A DNA stretch of 49,447 bases from a virus. The position numbers and the translations under genes are program-made. The notes beneath the pieces were generated by a model. The model was not told the DNA's origin. It was given only the letters and a program-made list of their open reading frames with translations, and searched no databases. Where the stretch lies: IMG/VR virus record IMGVR_UViG_3300042509_000461, positions 1-49,447 of that record. One strand, written 5' to 3'. Shown here one piece after another: positions 15,939 to 26,900 of the stretch. Within the stretch, counting starts at the first letter, position 1. Each line of letters starts with the position of its first letter.

Positions 15939-17546
15939 ATGGACTACAACGCAGCTTCACCTATGGGCAACCCCCCACAGCTAGGCACACCCATACCCGG
16001 CACTACGGGTGGTCTTCCTACGCAGGGTGGGCTGAATGTGGCTCAAAACCCTATGGCGCAGCAGTTGCAGTCGCAAGGTCGCGGCGAAGACTCTATGCTT
16101 ATCCACATGACACCAGACGAGGTTAACAGCCTTCAAGGTCTGGCTATGGCACATGGCGGCTCACTTACTATTAACCCGCAAACAGGTCTGCCTGAAGCTG
16201 GCTGGCTTGGCAAACTTCTCCCAACTATTCTTGGCGCAGCCCTAGCGGCTACTGGCGTCGGTGCTCCCCTTGCTGCTGGTATCGTAGGCGCAGGTCAGTT
16301 CGCACGTACTGGTAGCTTGAAGAAGGGCTTGATGGCTGGCCTCGGTGCCTTTGGTGGTGCTGGTATGGCTGGTATGGCTGGTGTTGGTGGTTCTATCTCA
16401 CACAACGCAGCTGGGTTACTTGGCGACAAAGCTGGTTTCTTTGGTGCTAATATGGGTCTTGGTGCTGCTGTACCGGCAGCGCAGCTTGCGCCAGTCGCCG
16501 TCACTCCTGATACTCTTGGTAATCTTGCTAATACACCAGTAACACCAACAGTAAACATCCCAGCATCCGGCATTGCTGGTGGTCCGGGGGCTACTACATT
16601 AACTGCACCGACCGTAGCGCCTACGGCGGTTAACCCTATGCAGGCAGCTATAAACAGCCCAGAGTTTGCTCGGCAGTTCGCTAACTCTGTAGGCAATATG
16701 CCACCTCCGGTAATGAAAGGCGCAGAGTTCACAGGCGGCTTAGGTTCGCGCTTCGCTCAAGCTACACGTGCAGGTCTACCTGCTGGTACTCCGGGCATTA
16801 TCTCTAAAGCTGCTCCTATGTTGGGTGTTTCAGGCATTACGAGTGGTATCTCCGGTGCAATGGCCCCAAAACAAGGCACTATGGGTGATGACGGCGTCAT
16901 AGATAATTCCTATGCTGGTCCGTACACTGCGCAGAAGCGCAATGCTACTTTCGCAGACAACACCGAAGACCTTCTTAAGTCGTCCAAGGAGCGTCGCTAC
17001 TTCGACGTAGGTATGCCTGAAGTTTATAACATGCAGGGCCAAGTCGTACAGCCGGGTTCCAGCACTGCGCGGGGCACACCCATACTACAAAATGTCCTGA
17101 ACCCTAACGCTAAGAAGGGCCAGAACCGCTACAACCAGATACTCACTCCGTATATGGTAGACCCCCAACAAGACATGGGCTACGCCGATGGCGGTGAAGT
17201 AGATATGAAGAACGGCTCTTTTGTCGTTGATGCTCGCACTGTATCAGAGCTTGGTAACGGCAGCAGCAATGCAGGTATGGAGCTTCTGTCTCGTATGGGC
17301 GGACGCCCCCTGCAAGGGCCCGGTGACGGGGTAAGCGACTCCATTAAAGCACGTATCGGTGGTAAGCAGGAAGCACGTGTCGCCCGCGACGAAGTGTTAT
17401 TCCCGCCAGAGGCAGTTAAGCGCTTAGGCGGCGGCAACCCGAAGAAGGGCACTGCCAAGCTGTACTCACTTATGAACAAGGCGCACAAAGCCCGCAAGAA
17501 AGCGGACCGTGGAGAAGATACTAAAGTGCGGCGTGGGCTTGCATAA
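15939..17546 (+). CDS. Internal virion protein with GPGDG motif
   Basis: 535 residues. Residues 85-165 are Gly/Ala-rich and hydrophobic (TILGAALAATGVGAPLAAGI, LMAGLGAFGGAGMAGMAG), likely membrane-active. The C-terminal third has GYADGGEVDMKNGSFVVDAR, then GGRPLQGPGDGVSDSI and ARDEVLFPPEAVKRLGGGNP, a block I recognise from phage virion proteins next to ejection modules. It ends in a basic tail (NKAHKARKKADRGEDTKVRR). It opens a run of four large genes of internal-core type. A role in DNA ejection is inferred. Confidence 0.65.
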   Translation: MDYNAASPMGNPPQLGTPIPGTTGGLPTQGGLNVAQNPMAQQLQSQGRGEDSMLIHMTPDEVNSLQGLAMAHGGSLTINPQTGLPEAGWLGKLLPTILGAALAATGVGAPLAAGIVGAGQFARTGSLKKGLMAGLGAFGGAGMAGMAGVGGSISHNAAGLLGDKAGFFGANMGLGAAVPAAQLAPVAVTPDTLGNLANTPVTPTVNIPASGIAGGPGATTLTAPTVAPTAVNPMQAAINSPEFARQFANSVGNMPPPVMKGAEFTGGLGSRFAQATRAGLPAGTPGIISKAAPMLGVSGITSGISGAMAPKQGTMGDDGVIDNSYAGPYTAQKRNATFADNTEDLLKSSKERRYFDVGMPEVYNMQGQVVQPGSSTARGTPILQNVLNPNAKKGQNRYNQILTPYMVDPQQDMGYADGGEVDMKNGSFVVDARTVSELGNGSSNAGMELLSRMGGRPLQGPGDGVSDSIKARIGGKQEARVARDEVLFPPEAVKRLGGGNPKKGTAKLYSLMNKAHKARKKADRGEDTKVRRGLA

Positions 17547-17977
17547 TGCAAGTTACTTTAATTCCTACCGAACATGTGAGTGAGTTATGGCCTCGCATCT
17601 TCCCACACTTGAGTAAAGCTGCGGAGTATACGTTTGGTCGGTATGAGCCTGAAGATATCCTCGACTCGGTTACGCAGTATGACCATCATCTCTGGGTTGC
17701 ATTTACAGGCGAAGAGATAAAAGGTATTACAATAACCTGCTTTAAGCAGTACCCACGTATGTTATGCCTTGATATGGTATTTTGCGCAGGTGATGAAGGT
17801 ATGGAATGGAAAACTCCTATGCTTAAAATGTTGCAGCACTGGGCGCACGATAATGACTGTGAACGGATCGAATCTTCTGGTAGGATCGGTTGGTCAAAGA
17901 TTTTTAAAGACGATGGATATAAAGCACTTTGGCAGGTATATGAATTGCCGGTCGCAGATGCAGGACTAGGAGCGTAA
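17546..17977 (+). CDS. GNAT-fold protein (T7 gp13-like)
   Basis: 143 residues, ATG overlapping the previous TAA by one base. The order of elements (LIPTEHVSELWPRIFPHLSK; HHLWVAFTGEEIKGITITCF; LCLDMVFCAGDEGMEWKTPM; MLQHWAHDNDCERIESSGR; WSKIFKDDGYKALWQVYEL) follows a GNAT acyltransferase fold. The acetyl-CoA loop (Q/RxxGxG/A) is not evident, so catalysis is doubtful. Phage T7 gp13 and relatives encode such GNAT-like proteins beside the internal virion genes, which is exactly the position here. Likely an assembly protein. Confidence 0.65.
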   Translation: MQVTLIPTEHVSELWPRIFPHLSKAAEYTFGRYEPEDILDSVTQYDHHLWVAFTGEEIKGITITCFKQYPRMLCLDMVFCAGDEGMEWKTPMLKMLQHWAHDNDCERIESSGRIGWSKIFKDDGYKALWQVYELPVADAGLGA

Positions 17978-17978
17978 T

Positions 17979-19262
17979 ATGGGCGGTGGTGGCGGTAGCA
18001 ATCAAGTACAAAAGTCGGAGGTTACTCAGTCAACCCTCCCCGAATACGCACGCCCCTATTTCGAAGGGCTGATGCAGCGGGCAGGCACGACGCTAACAAC
18101 TGACTACCAACCCTACGGTCAAGAGCGCATAGCTGATTTCACGCAGCAGCAGCGTGGAGTCCAACAGAATATCCTAGGTATGCAGACACCGGGACAGTTC
18201 GGCAATGCTAGCACGCTTGCTACCGCTGCGGGTCTTGGTTCTTTGGAGGCGGGGAAGTATACTCCCGGCCAATTTGGTTTCCAACAGGTGAATGCACAGC
18301 AGGTTAATGCGCCCAGTATGCAAGCGGCGCAGACTAACTACAACCCCAATCTGACGACGTTCCAGATGCAAGCTCCCGACCAGTTCGGACAGCAGCAAAC
18401 CAACCAGTACATGTCGCCGTACATGCAGAACGTAGTAGATACCCAGAAGCGCGAAGCCGTCCGCGATGCGCGGCAGGGGCAGATTGTGCAAGACCTCGGC
18501 GCTGCTCGTCAGGGCACATATGGTGGTAGCCGCCAGCTTCTTGCTGGTCTCGAGCGTGAGCGTAATCTAGGTACGCAGTTAGGTGACATCCAAGCACGTG
18601 GTTCGCAATCGGCGTTTGAAAACGCACAGGCTCAGTTTGAGCGTGATCGTGGCGCGACTATGACAGCGCAGCAGCAGAACTTGGCGGCTCAACTTGGCGT
18701 CCAGCAACTTGGCACTGACGTCGGTTTGAAAACCGCTCTTGCTAACCTTGATGCTAAGTCACAGGCTAACGTGCAAAACCTCGCAGCCCAACTTCAGACG
18801 CAAGGACTTAACTCAGAGCAAGCGATGCGCGCTGCACTGGCTAACCAGCAGGCAGGGCTTGATACTCAACGTATGGGTGAGCAGTCTCGTCAGTTTGGTT
18901 CGCAGCAGGGGCTTGCAGGGCTGGCGCAAGCCGGTCAGATGGGTCAGACACTTGCTAATATTGGTTCGGCGCAGTCGCAAGCCGACCAAGCCCGCTTGGG
19001 TATGCAGCAGGGTACAGCTGCGCAGCAGCAAGCGATGAACCAGCAGTACCTAGACACGGCGTATCAAGACTTCCTGCGCCAGCGTGATTATCCGATGGAG
19101 CAGATGCAGCAGTACAGCAGCTTGCTACGCGGTGTGCCAGTAACACCGAATACAACTAGCACAACTTACGCTCCCAATGCTTCGCTAGGCTCGCAGCTAG
19201 TTAGTGGCGGTCTCGGCGCAGCTGCTCTCTACAATACTGCTAACAGGGCGGGAGTAATTTAA
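17979..19262 (+). CDS. Gln/Ala-rich internal virion protein
   Basis: 427 residues. It opens MGGGGGSNQVQKSEVTQSTL and PEYARPYFEGLMQRA, then becomes a long Gln/Ala helix: Y-MSPYMQNVVDTQKREAVRDA, GAARQGTYGGSRQLLAGLER, with QQ-rich heptads through residue 360 and DFLRQRDYPMEQMQQYSSLL near 370. The pattern (PEYA-PY, SPYxQNVVD, GSRxALL, RDYPxxQL) is widely shared by environmental phage virion proteins. The coiled coil suits an internal core or ejection protein. A short Gly/Ala C-terminus ends the gene one base before the next GTG. Confidence 0.65.
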   Translation: MGGGGGSNQVQKSEVTQSTLPEYARPYFEGLMQRAGTTLTTDYQPYGQERIADFTQQQRGVQQNILGMQTPGQFGNASTLATAAGLGSLEAGKYTPGQFGFQQVNAQQVNAPSMQAAQTNYNPNLTTFQMQAPDQFGQQQTNQYMSPYMQNVVDTQKREAVRDARQGQIVQDLGAARQGTYGGSRQLLAGLERERNLGTQLGDIQARGSQSAFENAQAQFERDRGATMTAQQQNLAAQLGVQQLGTDVGLKTALANLDAKSQANVQNLAAQLQTQGLNSEQAMRAALANQQAGLDTQRMGEQSRQFGSQQGLAGLAQAGQMGQTLANIGSAQSQADQARLGMQQGTAAQQQAMNQQYLDTAYQDFLRQRDYPMEQMQQYSSLLRGVPVTPNTTSTTYAPNASLGSQLVSGGLGAAALYNTANRAGVI

Positions 19263-19263
19263 A

Positions 19264-20955
19264 GTGGAAACTAAACCGTTTACCATACAGTCTCCTGAAG
19301 CGATAGCCAAGGACTACGGCGGCAACAAACAGAAGATAGCTGAAGCTATGCAGATGGGTATTCTTGACCCTACTGCGGGCACGCTAGCAGGTATGTTTAT
19401 TGACCGTATGCGGTCGGCTGCGCAGACTGAAGCTACACCCCAGCAGACTGTGGCCCAACAGGTCTTTGCTCCCCCTGCTCCCCCTGCGCCACCTATGGGT
19501 GCCCCTATGGGTGCCCCTGCAGGTCTTGGTGCTACTCCAGAAGCTGCGGCTATGCCGCCTCAAGAAATGGGTCCCCCGCCACAGGAAATGCCGCCTCAAG
19601 AAATGGCTGCGCCTCAAGAAATGGGTATGCCGCAAGAGATGCCTAGTATGGCTGAAGGTGGCATGGTGCCTCCATATATGGCTGGCGGTGGTCTTTCTGA
19701 ACTACCTGTACCTGACACTATGTTTGATGAGCCCAGTAGCGGTGGCTTTGACGAGGGCTATGCAGGTGGCGGTATGGTTGCATTTGGCCGAGGTGGCGGT
19801 ATCGACCTTGAACGCTTCCGCAAAGCCATCATAGCCCAAGAAAGCGGTGGCGACTACGGTGTAGCTAATGCTGAAGGTAGTGGCGCACTAGGTGCGTATC
19901 AGTTCATGCCACCAACTGCTCGCGCTTTAGCCGAACGACTCGGTCTCCCCTATCGCCCCGACCTACTGCAAGGTAATAAGGGTCGAAGCAAAGAAGGCCG
20001 TGCCTACCAAGACGCGCTAGGAACAGCGCAGCTACAAGACGCAATTGAATTTGGTGGTGGTGATATCGGCAAAGCCGGAGCATTCCACTTTGCTGGGCCT
20101 AACACAAAGGGGCATGGAGCTAAGACACGCAAGTATGAGCAGGATATCTTACGCCGGTACTCAGGGTCGAAAGACGCTGGGGGCGAAGAACTTGTAGATG
20201 CTGCGCAGGGAGACGACACCGTCTACGGCCTACCTACGAACCTACGTGGTAATATCGACCTAATTAAAAGCTTGATGCCAGCAGAGTCTGAAGAGGACAT
20301 TGAACTTCGTAAGGAACTTGCGGAAAAATTGTCTCCTGAGAGCCGTGCACAGGGCAAAAAAGATGCGTTCTTCGCAGGTCTAGGTGATCTTTCAGAGCGT
20401 ATTGCTAATGCAAAGGACAAGAGCACTTTTGGTAGTATATTTGGAAGTCTTGGTGGTGGTGCCGGAGACATTTCAAAGAGACTAGATGCAGAGGAAAAGA
20501 GTATACGCGAAATGCAGCGTGAACGCTCTGCACTAGCAAACCTTAGCCGTAAAGAGCAAATAGAAGCCATGCAGATGGGCGTGGACGTTAACAAGTCCGC
20601 CGCTGTTCTTAATGAAGGTATCGCAGCCCGTCAGGAAGACGTTGCATATAAGAGAGCTATGCTCGACATCGAAAGGTCAAAGATAGGTGCCGACCTAGCC
20701 AAGATAATGGCTGACAGCAAAGATAAGGAAAATACCAAAGACCGGTTTATAGAAACGTTCTATAACGTGCTAATAAGAAAAGGGTATTCAGAAAACCAAG
20801 CTAGGCAGTTTGCATATATAGCTGCAGAAAAGCAGCTTGCTAAGGTTAAAGAAGAGTTTGGGGGCACTGGCGATATGGGAACCCTATTCCCACAGGGCGC
20901 TACCGGTGCTACAGGAGGCACAGCAGATACTCTGGACTACGGTTCACTAAAGTAA
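19264..20955 (+). CDS. Virion lytic transglycosylase/ejection protein
   Basis: 563 residues, GTG start. Residues 60-130 are Pro/Met/Gln-rich with PPQEM repeats; 130-180 are Gly-rich (GYAGGGMVAFGRGGG). Residues 180-290 form an SLT/lysozyme-like domain: FRKAIIAQESGGDYGV with catalytic Glu at about 193 (QESGG), then GALGAYQFMPPTARALAERL. Family members cut peptidoglycan locally so phage DNA can enter. The rest is charged helix (ELRKELAEKL, EIEAMQMGVDV-type). Its place between the core-type protein and the 2260-residue protein supports an ejected virion murein hydrolase. Confidence 0.8.
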   Translation: METKPFTIQSPEAIAKDYGGNKQKIAEAMQMGILDPTAGTLAGMFIDRMRSAAQTEATPQQTVAQQVFAPPAPPAPPMGAPMGAPAGLGATPEAAAMPPQEMGPPPQEMPPQEMAAPQEMGMPQEMPSMAEGGMVPPYMAGGGLSELPVPDTMFDEPSSGGFDEGYAGGGMVAFGRGGGIDLERFRKAIIAQESGGDYGVANAEGSGALGAYQFMPPTARALAERLGLPYRPDLLQGNKGRSKEGRAYQDALGTAQLQDAIEFGGGDIGKAGAFHFAGPNTKGHGAKTRKYEQDILRRYSGSKDAGGEELVDAAQGDDTVYGLPTNLRGNIDLIKSLMPAESEEDIELRKELAEKLSPESRAQGKKDAFFAGLGDLSERIANAKDKSTFGSIFGSLGGGAGDISKRLDAEEKSIREMQRERSALANLSRKEQIEAMQMGVDVNKSAAVLNEGIAARQEDVAYKRAMLDIERSKIGADLAKIMADSKDKENTKDRFIETFYNVLIRKGYSENQARQFAYIAAEKQLAKVKEEFGGTGDMGTLFPQGATGATGGTADTLDYGSLK

Positions 20956-20964
20956 GGTTGATAT

Positions 20965-23900
20965 ATGCCTGATGTACGCATGCCCGACGGTACAGTTATA
21001 AGAAACGTACCAGCAGGAATTACTAAGGCACAGCTTAATGCTAAGCTAACGAAGAACGGGTTTGACCTCAACAGGCTGACCACGCCTAAGCAGAAGCCAA
21101 GCGCAATTGAAAATATCCCGCTAGTAGGCGGATTGCTTGCGCCTATTGCAGACATACCCTTGAGTGCGGTCGAAGGTTTAAGCGGCACTACCAAGTCAAT
21201 CGCAGATGTGTTTGGTGCCGACAATGTTGTATCCGATGCGGCTGACTATGTAGCTAAAGCAGCGGCTGCTTTGAAATCTGCTGGGTCTCGTGAAGATGCT
21301 GAAATCGCCAGTAAAATCCAGAAAGACGCTGAAGGCAAAGGTGTCTGGGAAGAAGTAAAGGCTGCAGCTAGGGCGTTCACTTACTCTCCACTAGAGAGCA
21401 TTGCCAGCGTGGCAGGTTCGGCGGCACCGTTTATCGCAGCGGGTGTTGCCACCGGAGGTACAGGAGCCGTACCCCTAGCTACTATGGCTGGGCTTGGCGC
21501 AGCGTCAGGCGCAGGTACTATAAAAGGTTCCGTGTACGATGCGGTATACAGCGAGTTCGTAAAGAACGGTGCATCTGAAGAAGACGCCGCTGCCGCCGCC
21601 GAGAAGGCGCAGGAGTATAGCGGCAAGAATATAGACCAGATTGCACTTGGTGGTGCCATAGGCGCACTTGCTTCGGCTACTGGCTTTGGCCCGCAGTTCG
21701 CTCGCAGCATAGGTAATAACGTAGTCAAGAAGGTTGCCGCCGAGGTAGCCGAGCGTGAAGCTGTAGAGGCCGTAAAGGTCGGTGCCAGAAAGAGCGTGCT
21801 GGGTGGTGTTGCCAAAAGTGCAGTTGTAGAAGCTGTACCAGAATCTGTACAAGGTGGGCAGGAAAAACTGTCCCAGAACCTAGCACTGCAGCGCGAGGGC
21901 TTCGATGTAGATACGTTTAGGGGTGTAGCTGGACAGGCTGCGTCCGAAGGCATCGCGTCCCTGTTTCTGGGTGGTTATGGTGGTGCACGTGCAGCAAAGG
22001 CGGAAAACCGTCAGATACTCACAGAAGAGATTGCCCAAGAACTTGACGCCCTGCCTGCAGATGCAGACGAGCAAACTATATCTGAAGCAGAAGCTAGATT
22101 CGTCAAGCGCGGGTTTCCCTTGGAGAAGGCAACGCAAGTTGTCGAGAACTTAAAATCCGCCAAAGAAGCTATTGACAAGCAAGCTGCAGAACTAGAGCGG
22201 GCACGTGCCGAACGGATGGCACAAGGAGAAGCTGAAGCAGCAGCCGAAGAAGGCACAGGCTCTAACTTTACTGGCCCGCCTCCGGTTGATACCGAAGAAG
22301 AAGCTGCCATGCAGCGCATGCGTGAGGCCGAGTTTGCAGGTGCAGGTGCACCACAGCAACGTAAACCATCTACTATAGAGCAAGCAGCTATTGATCTTGT
22401 TTCTGCCGTTGACGCTGGCGGTGTGCCGTTCAACACACCTAGAATAAATGCGATTGGACGCGGACTAGGGCTTGATATCGGTAAAAATGATAAACCCGAA
22501 GCCACTATCGACCGCATCCGTGCAGCGGTTGGTCGGTTTGATTTTACTCCCCCAATCTCTGAAACACAGGATACTAACGCTCCCCCTACTGGTGGCGTCA
22601 ACGCCCAGTACCGCCGTAACACAACCCAACCCACTATTACGCCAGCATTTGCTGCGACTGCAAACGAAGATGAAGTTCGTGCATTTGCTGACCAATACGG
22701 TATCGACGAAGCAGAAGCCGTTGAGCGCCTAAGTGCGGCGGCTTCGTCACCTTCAGGCATTGTATACTCACGTAGAGGACGTCCACCCAGTGCGAGCACG
22801 GTAGAAGCTGCGGGCCAAGAAGGTCTATTCGGCGCACTGCCTACACAGGAAGAAAACCGCCTCGACAAGTTTGAGGAAATCCAGCAGCGCAAACTGGAGC
22901 AAGGTGCGCTTGCACCTGAAGACCGCGAAGCGGAAAATCAGGCACGTGCCGATGAGTTTGATAGGCTGCAGCAAGAACGCGCAGCGAAAGACGAGCAGTA
23001 CACGGCTGACTTTGTAAAAAACATCGAAGATGCCATTCGTCGCGCTAACCCTGCTAACGAAGCCTATAGTGTGCAGGTTGATGCAACCAGCCCGAAGCCT
23101 TACAGGGTTGTAGGTCCAGACGGAGAGTTGTTTGCAGCCGCAGATAACCTGCAGGACTTTGAAGCACAGGCGATGGACCTTCTTCCATACGTTGCTCCCC
23201 CTACATCTATTCAAGAGACGGACTCCGCGAACCCCACCGTGGCTACATCCATGGTGCAGGAACTTACCCGTGATATTGATGCTGCGCGTGAGCGTGGCGA
23301 GATAGACAACAACCAGCGCACCGAGCTTATTCGTCAGATAGAACGCCCCGACGCATACGATAAGTATGGTCGTCCGCAGGACAACATTGCCAAGGCTGAA
23401 GAAGAAGCCCGTGCAGCAATGTCCAAGTTCCGCAACACCACAGGTGTTGAAGCCAAGGCAGCGGAAGCAGAGCTAGCCGTCGCCAACGAGAAGCTGACTA
23501 AGCTAGTAAACAACCGCATGCTGAACCCGATCAGGTCTAAGCTGCGCTCCATGGCAGAGAACCGTCAGCTTGAGCGCGAAGGCGCTACATCCCGTGTGGG
23601 CAGCGCTAAGGTGCAGCAGAAGCTAGGCGAGATGGAAGGTGCAGACACCAGTGCCGAGCAGCGCGAACAACGCGAAGCCAAAATCGACATAGCCGAAGGC
23701 CGTGTATCTAAGTACCGTAGGGGTGAAGCGCAACCGGGCCAAGTTAAGACAGACGTATCTAAGGTACGTGCAGCGGTAGATGCCATCGTGTCAGTATGGA
23801 AGGGGCCACCTGTAGTTACGGTAGTCCAGTCTGTTAACGACATAGCTGACGCTAAGGTACGTCGGGCTGTGATGCAAGATAACGCTACCAATGCAGAAGG

Positions 23901-26900
23901 CTTCGTGGCCCCTGATGGTACAGTGTATCTAATTGCCGACAACCTTGAGTCCGTAGAGCGTGCTAAGGCGGTGCTGTTCCATGAAGCTCTTGGCCACGTT
24001 GGCCTTGAGAAGCTGTTCCGTGGCGAGCTAGATAGCGCTCTGACTGCACTGTATAAAAGCAACGGTAACATACGGGCCAATACCGATGCGTGGCTAGCTG
24101 CTAACCCAGATGCCTATGCGCAGGATACCAACCGTACCGCCCGCGCAGTAGAAGAAATCCTAGCCGAGATGTCCGAGAATGGGCAGCTTAGGCCGACAAT
24201 GCTAAAGCGCATTGCAGCTATTATCCGTAACTTTGCACGTAGGCTGGGTATCAATCTGGCAATCAGCGATGCGGACGTAGAAGCTATACTGGCTGCAGGC
24301 CACGAGCGTGTCGTAAACGGTGCGCAGGAAAGCACACTCGTCAAGGGCATGCGGTATATTAACGGCTGGCGTGGTGGTGCTGCACCTACCACAAAATACT
24401 CACGGCCCAAGACCACTAAGCAGAACAAAGAGAAAATAGGAACTGCTGAAGCTAGTATAAGTCCCGGTATGCGCCGTACCCAGAAGTCTACCTCCACTAA
24501 CGGCATAGCTGAAGGTGTAGAGCAGGTTGTTAAGGGGCATAGCTGGAAAGACTGGGGCGGTGGGCTAAAGGATAACCTAGAGGCCATGGCACCACCTACC
24601 TTGGTGGCCACGCTAAAGACTATACCGACGTCTGGCATCTTAAACTGGTTCGGCCCAGATATACCCACCATACGTGAGATTGACACGTTGGTGCAGAAGA
24701 TGGTTGCCATGAAGGCCAACATACTCAAAGCTGCAGAGCAAATTGGTATGGAGTTAGACGAGTTCCTTCTGTCTGATAAAGACCAACTACTGGCCCAGAC
24801 GCAGAGCACTGCCCGTATAAATGAAATGGCACCCGACGATTTCAAGTCTGCTGACGATGCACTGGCTAATCACCCTGCCATGAAGGAGGTCGAAGCTCGC
24901 ATACTGAAGAACGCCAACGATAAGGTGTTAGCTGCCCGTATAATAGCCGAGGTAAAAGCCTTGGTTATGCAGAGCAAAGACGCAATCACCGTAAAGGGTG
25001 ACAAGGTAGCTATGTCTACCGCTATGAAGAAGTTGGTAGCGAACCTATCTAAGACAGCCATAGATAGCAAAAATACCAGTGACCAGATGAAGCAGATAGC
25101 GGAACTTACCCGTCGTATCCGCGATACACATGCTTTGTGGGACAAGCTAGGTGAGCTTAAGAACGGGCACAAGCTATACAAGGAAATACGTTCCTACTAC
25201 AAAGATATGTTCGAAGCCGAGCTTGCACTACTAGACGGTCGGATTGCGTCTATCGCCGGTACTAAAGAAGCCAAGCGTTTGCGTGACCTACGTGCAGATA
25301 TGATGCGGGAAGTTATGAACCCCGATGAATCCAAGAAGGGCGGCGACATATTCTACAATCTTGACTCAAGCTTGTTCACCAAAGACTACTTTCCGTTTAT
25401 GCGGGCAGGTAAATACTACATACGTGTATCCGCTGCCAAGGACGGCTCGCGGGAGCGTGAGTTCTACCAGTTCGAAACTGCCAAGCAGCAAATAGCTGCG
25501 AAGAAAGCGATAGCTAAGCGCTTAGGTATAGACCCTGAGAAGAACGATGGGGTACTTACTATAGGGTACGACGTCGCACAGTTGCAGGAAGAATTAAAAA
25601 CTGACGACCAGATGATGAAGAAGATATTTGACCTAGTGGGTAAAGCCAAGGCCGAGTTTGCTTCAAGTGGTGTACTAGGTGCCAGCGACTTCAAAGACCT
25701 GACGGACAGCATCTACCAGACATGGTTGCTATCTACCCCCGAACGGTCAGTACGCCGCCGGTTCATGCATGCTCAAGAGGTAGTCGGGTTCCAGCAGGAT
25801 ATCCTACAGAACTTTGCATCGCAAGCGAGCAGCTATGCTAACCAACTAAGCAAGCTGGCATACGCCGGGGACATACGCTTAAAAACCGAGGAGGCACGTG
25901 ACAACGTGTCGGACCGCCCAACTACAGAGCAGGCTAGACTTAAAGCCGCTATATATGAATTAGAACAGCGTGCCGAAGACGAGATAAACCCAAGCCCGCA
26001 GAGTTCGTTTATTAACGCCCTTAACCGTGCGTCTTACTTCTACTACCTGACAGCGCCAGCGACAGCGATGCTGCAGCTTACTTCCATACCGATACGTGTG
26101 GTGCCACGCCTGTGGCGGGATTACGGGTATGCGGAAGGCACCCGCATGTGGCTGAAGTATATGAAGATATGGAACACTCTAGGTAAAGCTAAGGTGCAGA
26201 GCACTCGCACAGGGATAGCCGGTGTGGGTGACTCGCTTGATGTCCTGATGCCCAACATACTAAGCTCTAAATTGGTTAGTGCTGACACCAAAGAAGGTAA
26301 ACTTCTACGTAGGGCACTGGCGGCAGGTATGGAGCGCAACGTGCTTGAGACCGTGCAGGATACACTAATCCAGAACGAGCGGGAAACAGGACAGAAGCAC
26401 CGTACGGGTGCAGCGCGCACCGTTGCCGAAACTGCTGCGGTAACAGGTAAAGCCATGGGCGTCATGTTCCAAGGGTTGGAAAACATCTCACGCCAAGCAG
26501 CCTACTTCATGGCGTTTGAGTTAGCGTACAAGGCAGAGACTGCTAAAAACCCCGGCGCACCTGAGAAGGTAGTGTTTGATAAGGCAGTCACCACTGCCCT
26601 AGATACTGTGCGCGATACTCTTGGTGACTACTCCAACTGGGAACGTTCACGCATAATGAAGAACGATGTGTCTCGTGCACTGTTCCTCTTCAAGATGCAT
26701 CCCATTCTGCAGACTAAGTTCCTAGTAGGCGCGATGCGAGATATCGGGCGTGGGTTGTACCCCGGAGCTTCACCAGAAGCAAAGGCCGCACGTGCGGGCG
26801 CTATGAAGGAACTAGGCGGCGTCTTGATGATGGCTGGCGTATTTGGTGGCCTTCTAGGTATGCCCCTGTACTCGGTCATGGCACTGGCGCTATCTGAAAG

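Noticed and set aside
22011-22892. 293-codon minus-strand frame inside the 2260-residue gene
   Set aside because: Ser/Ala-rich antisense reading of Ala/Glu-rich coding sequence; direction opposite to the block and no start signal.
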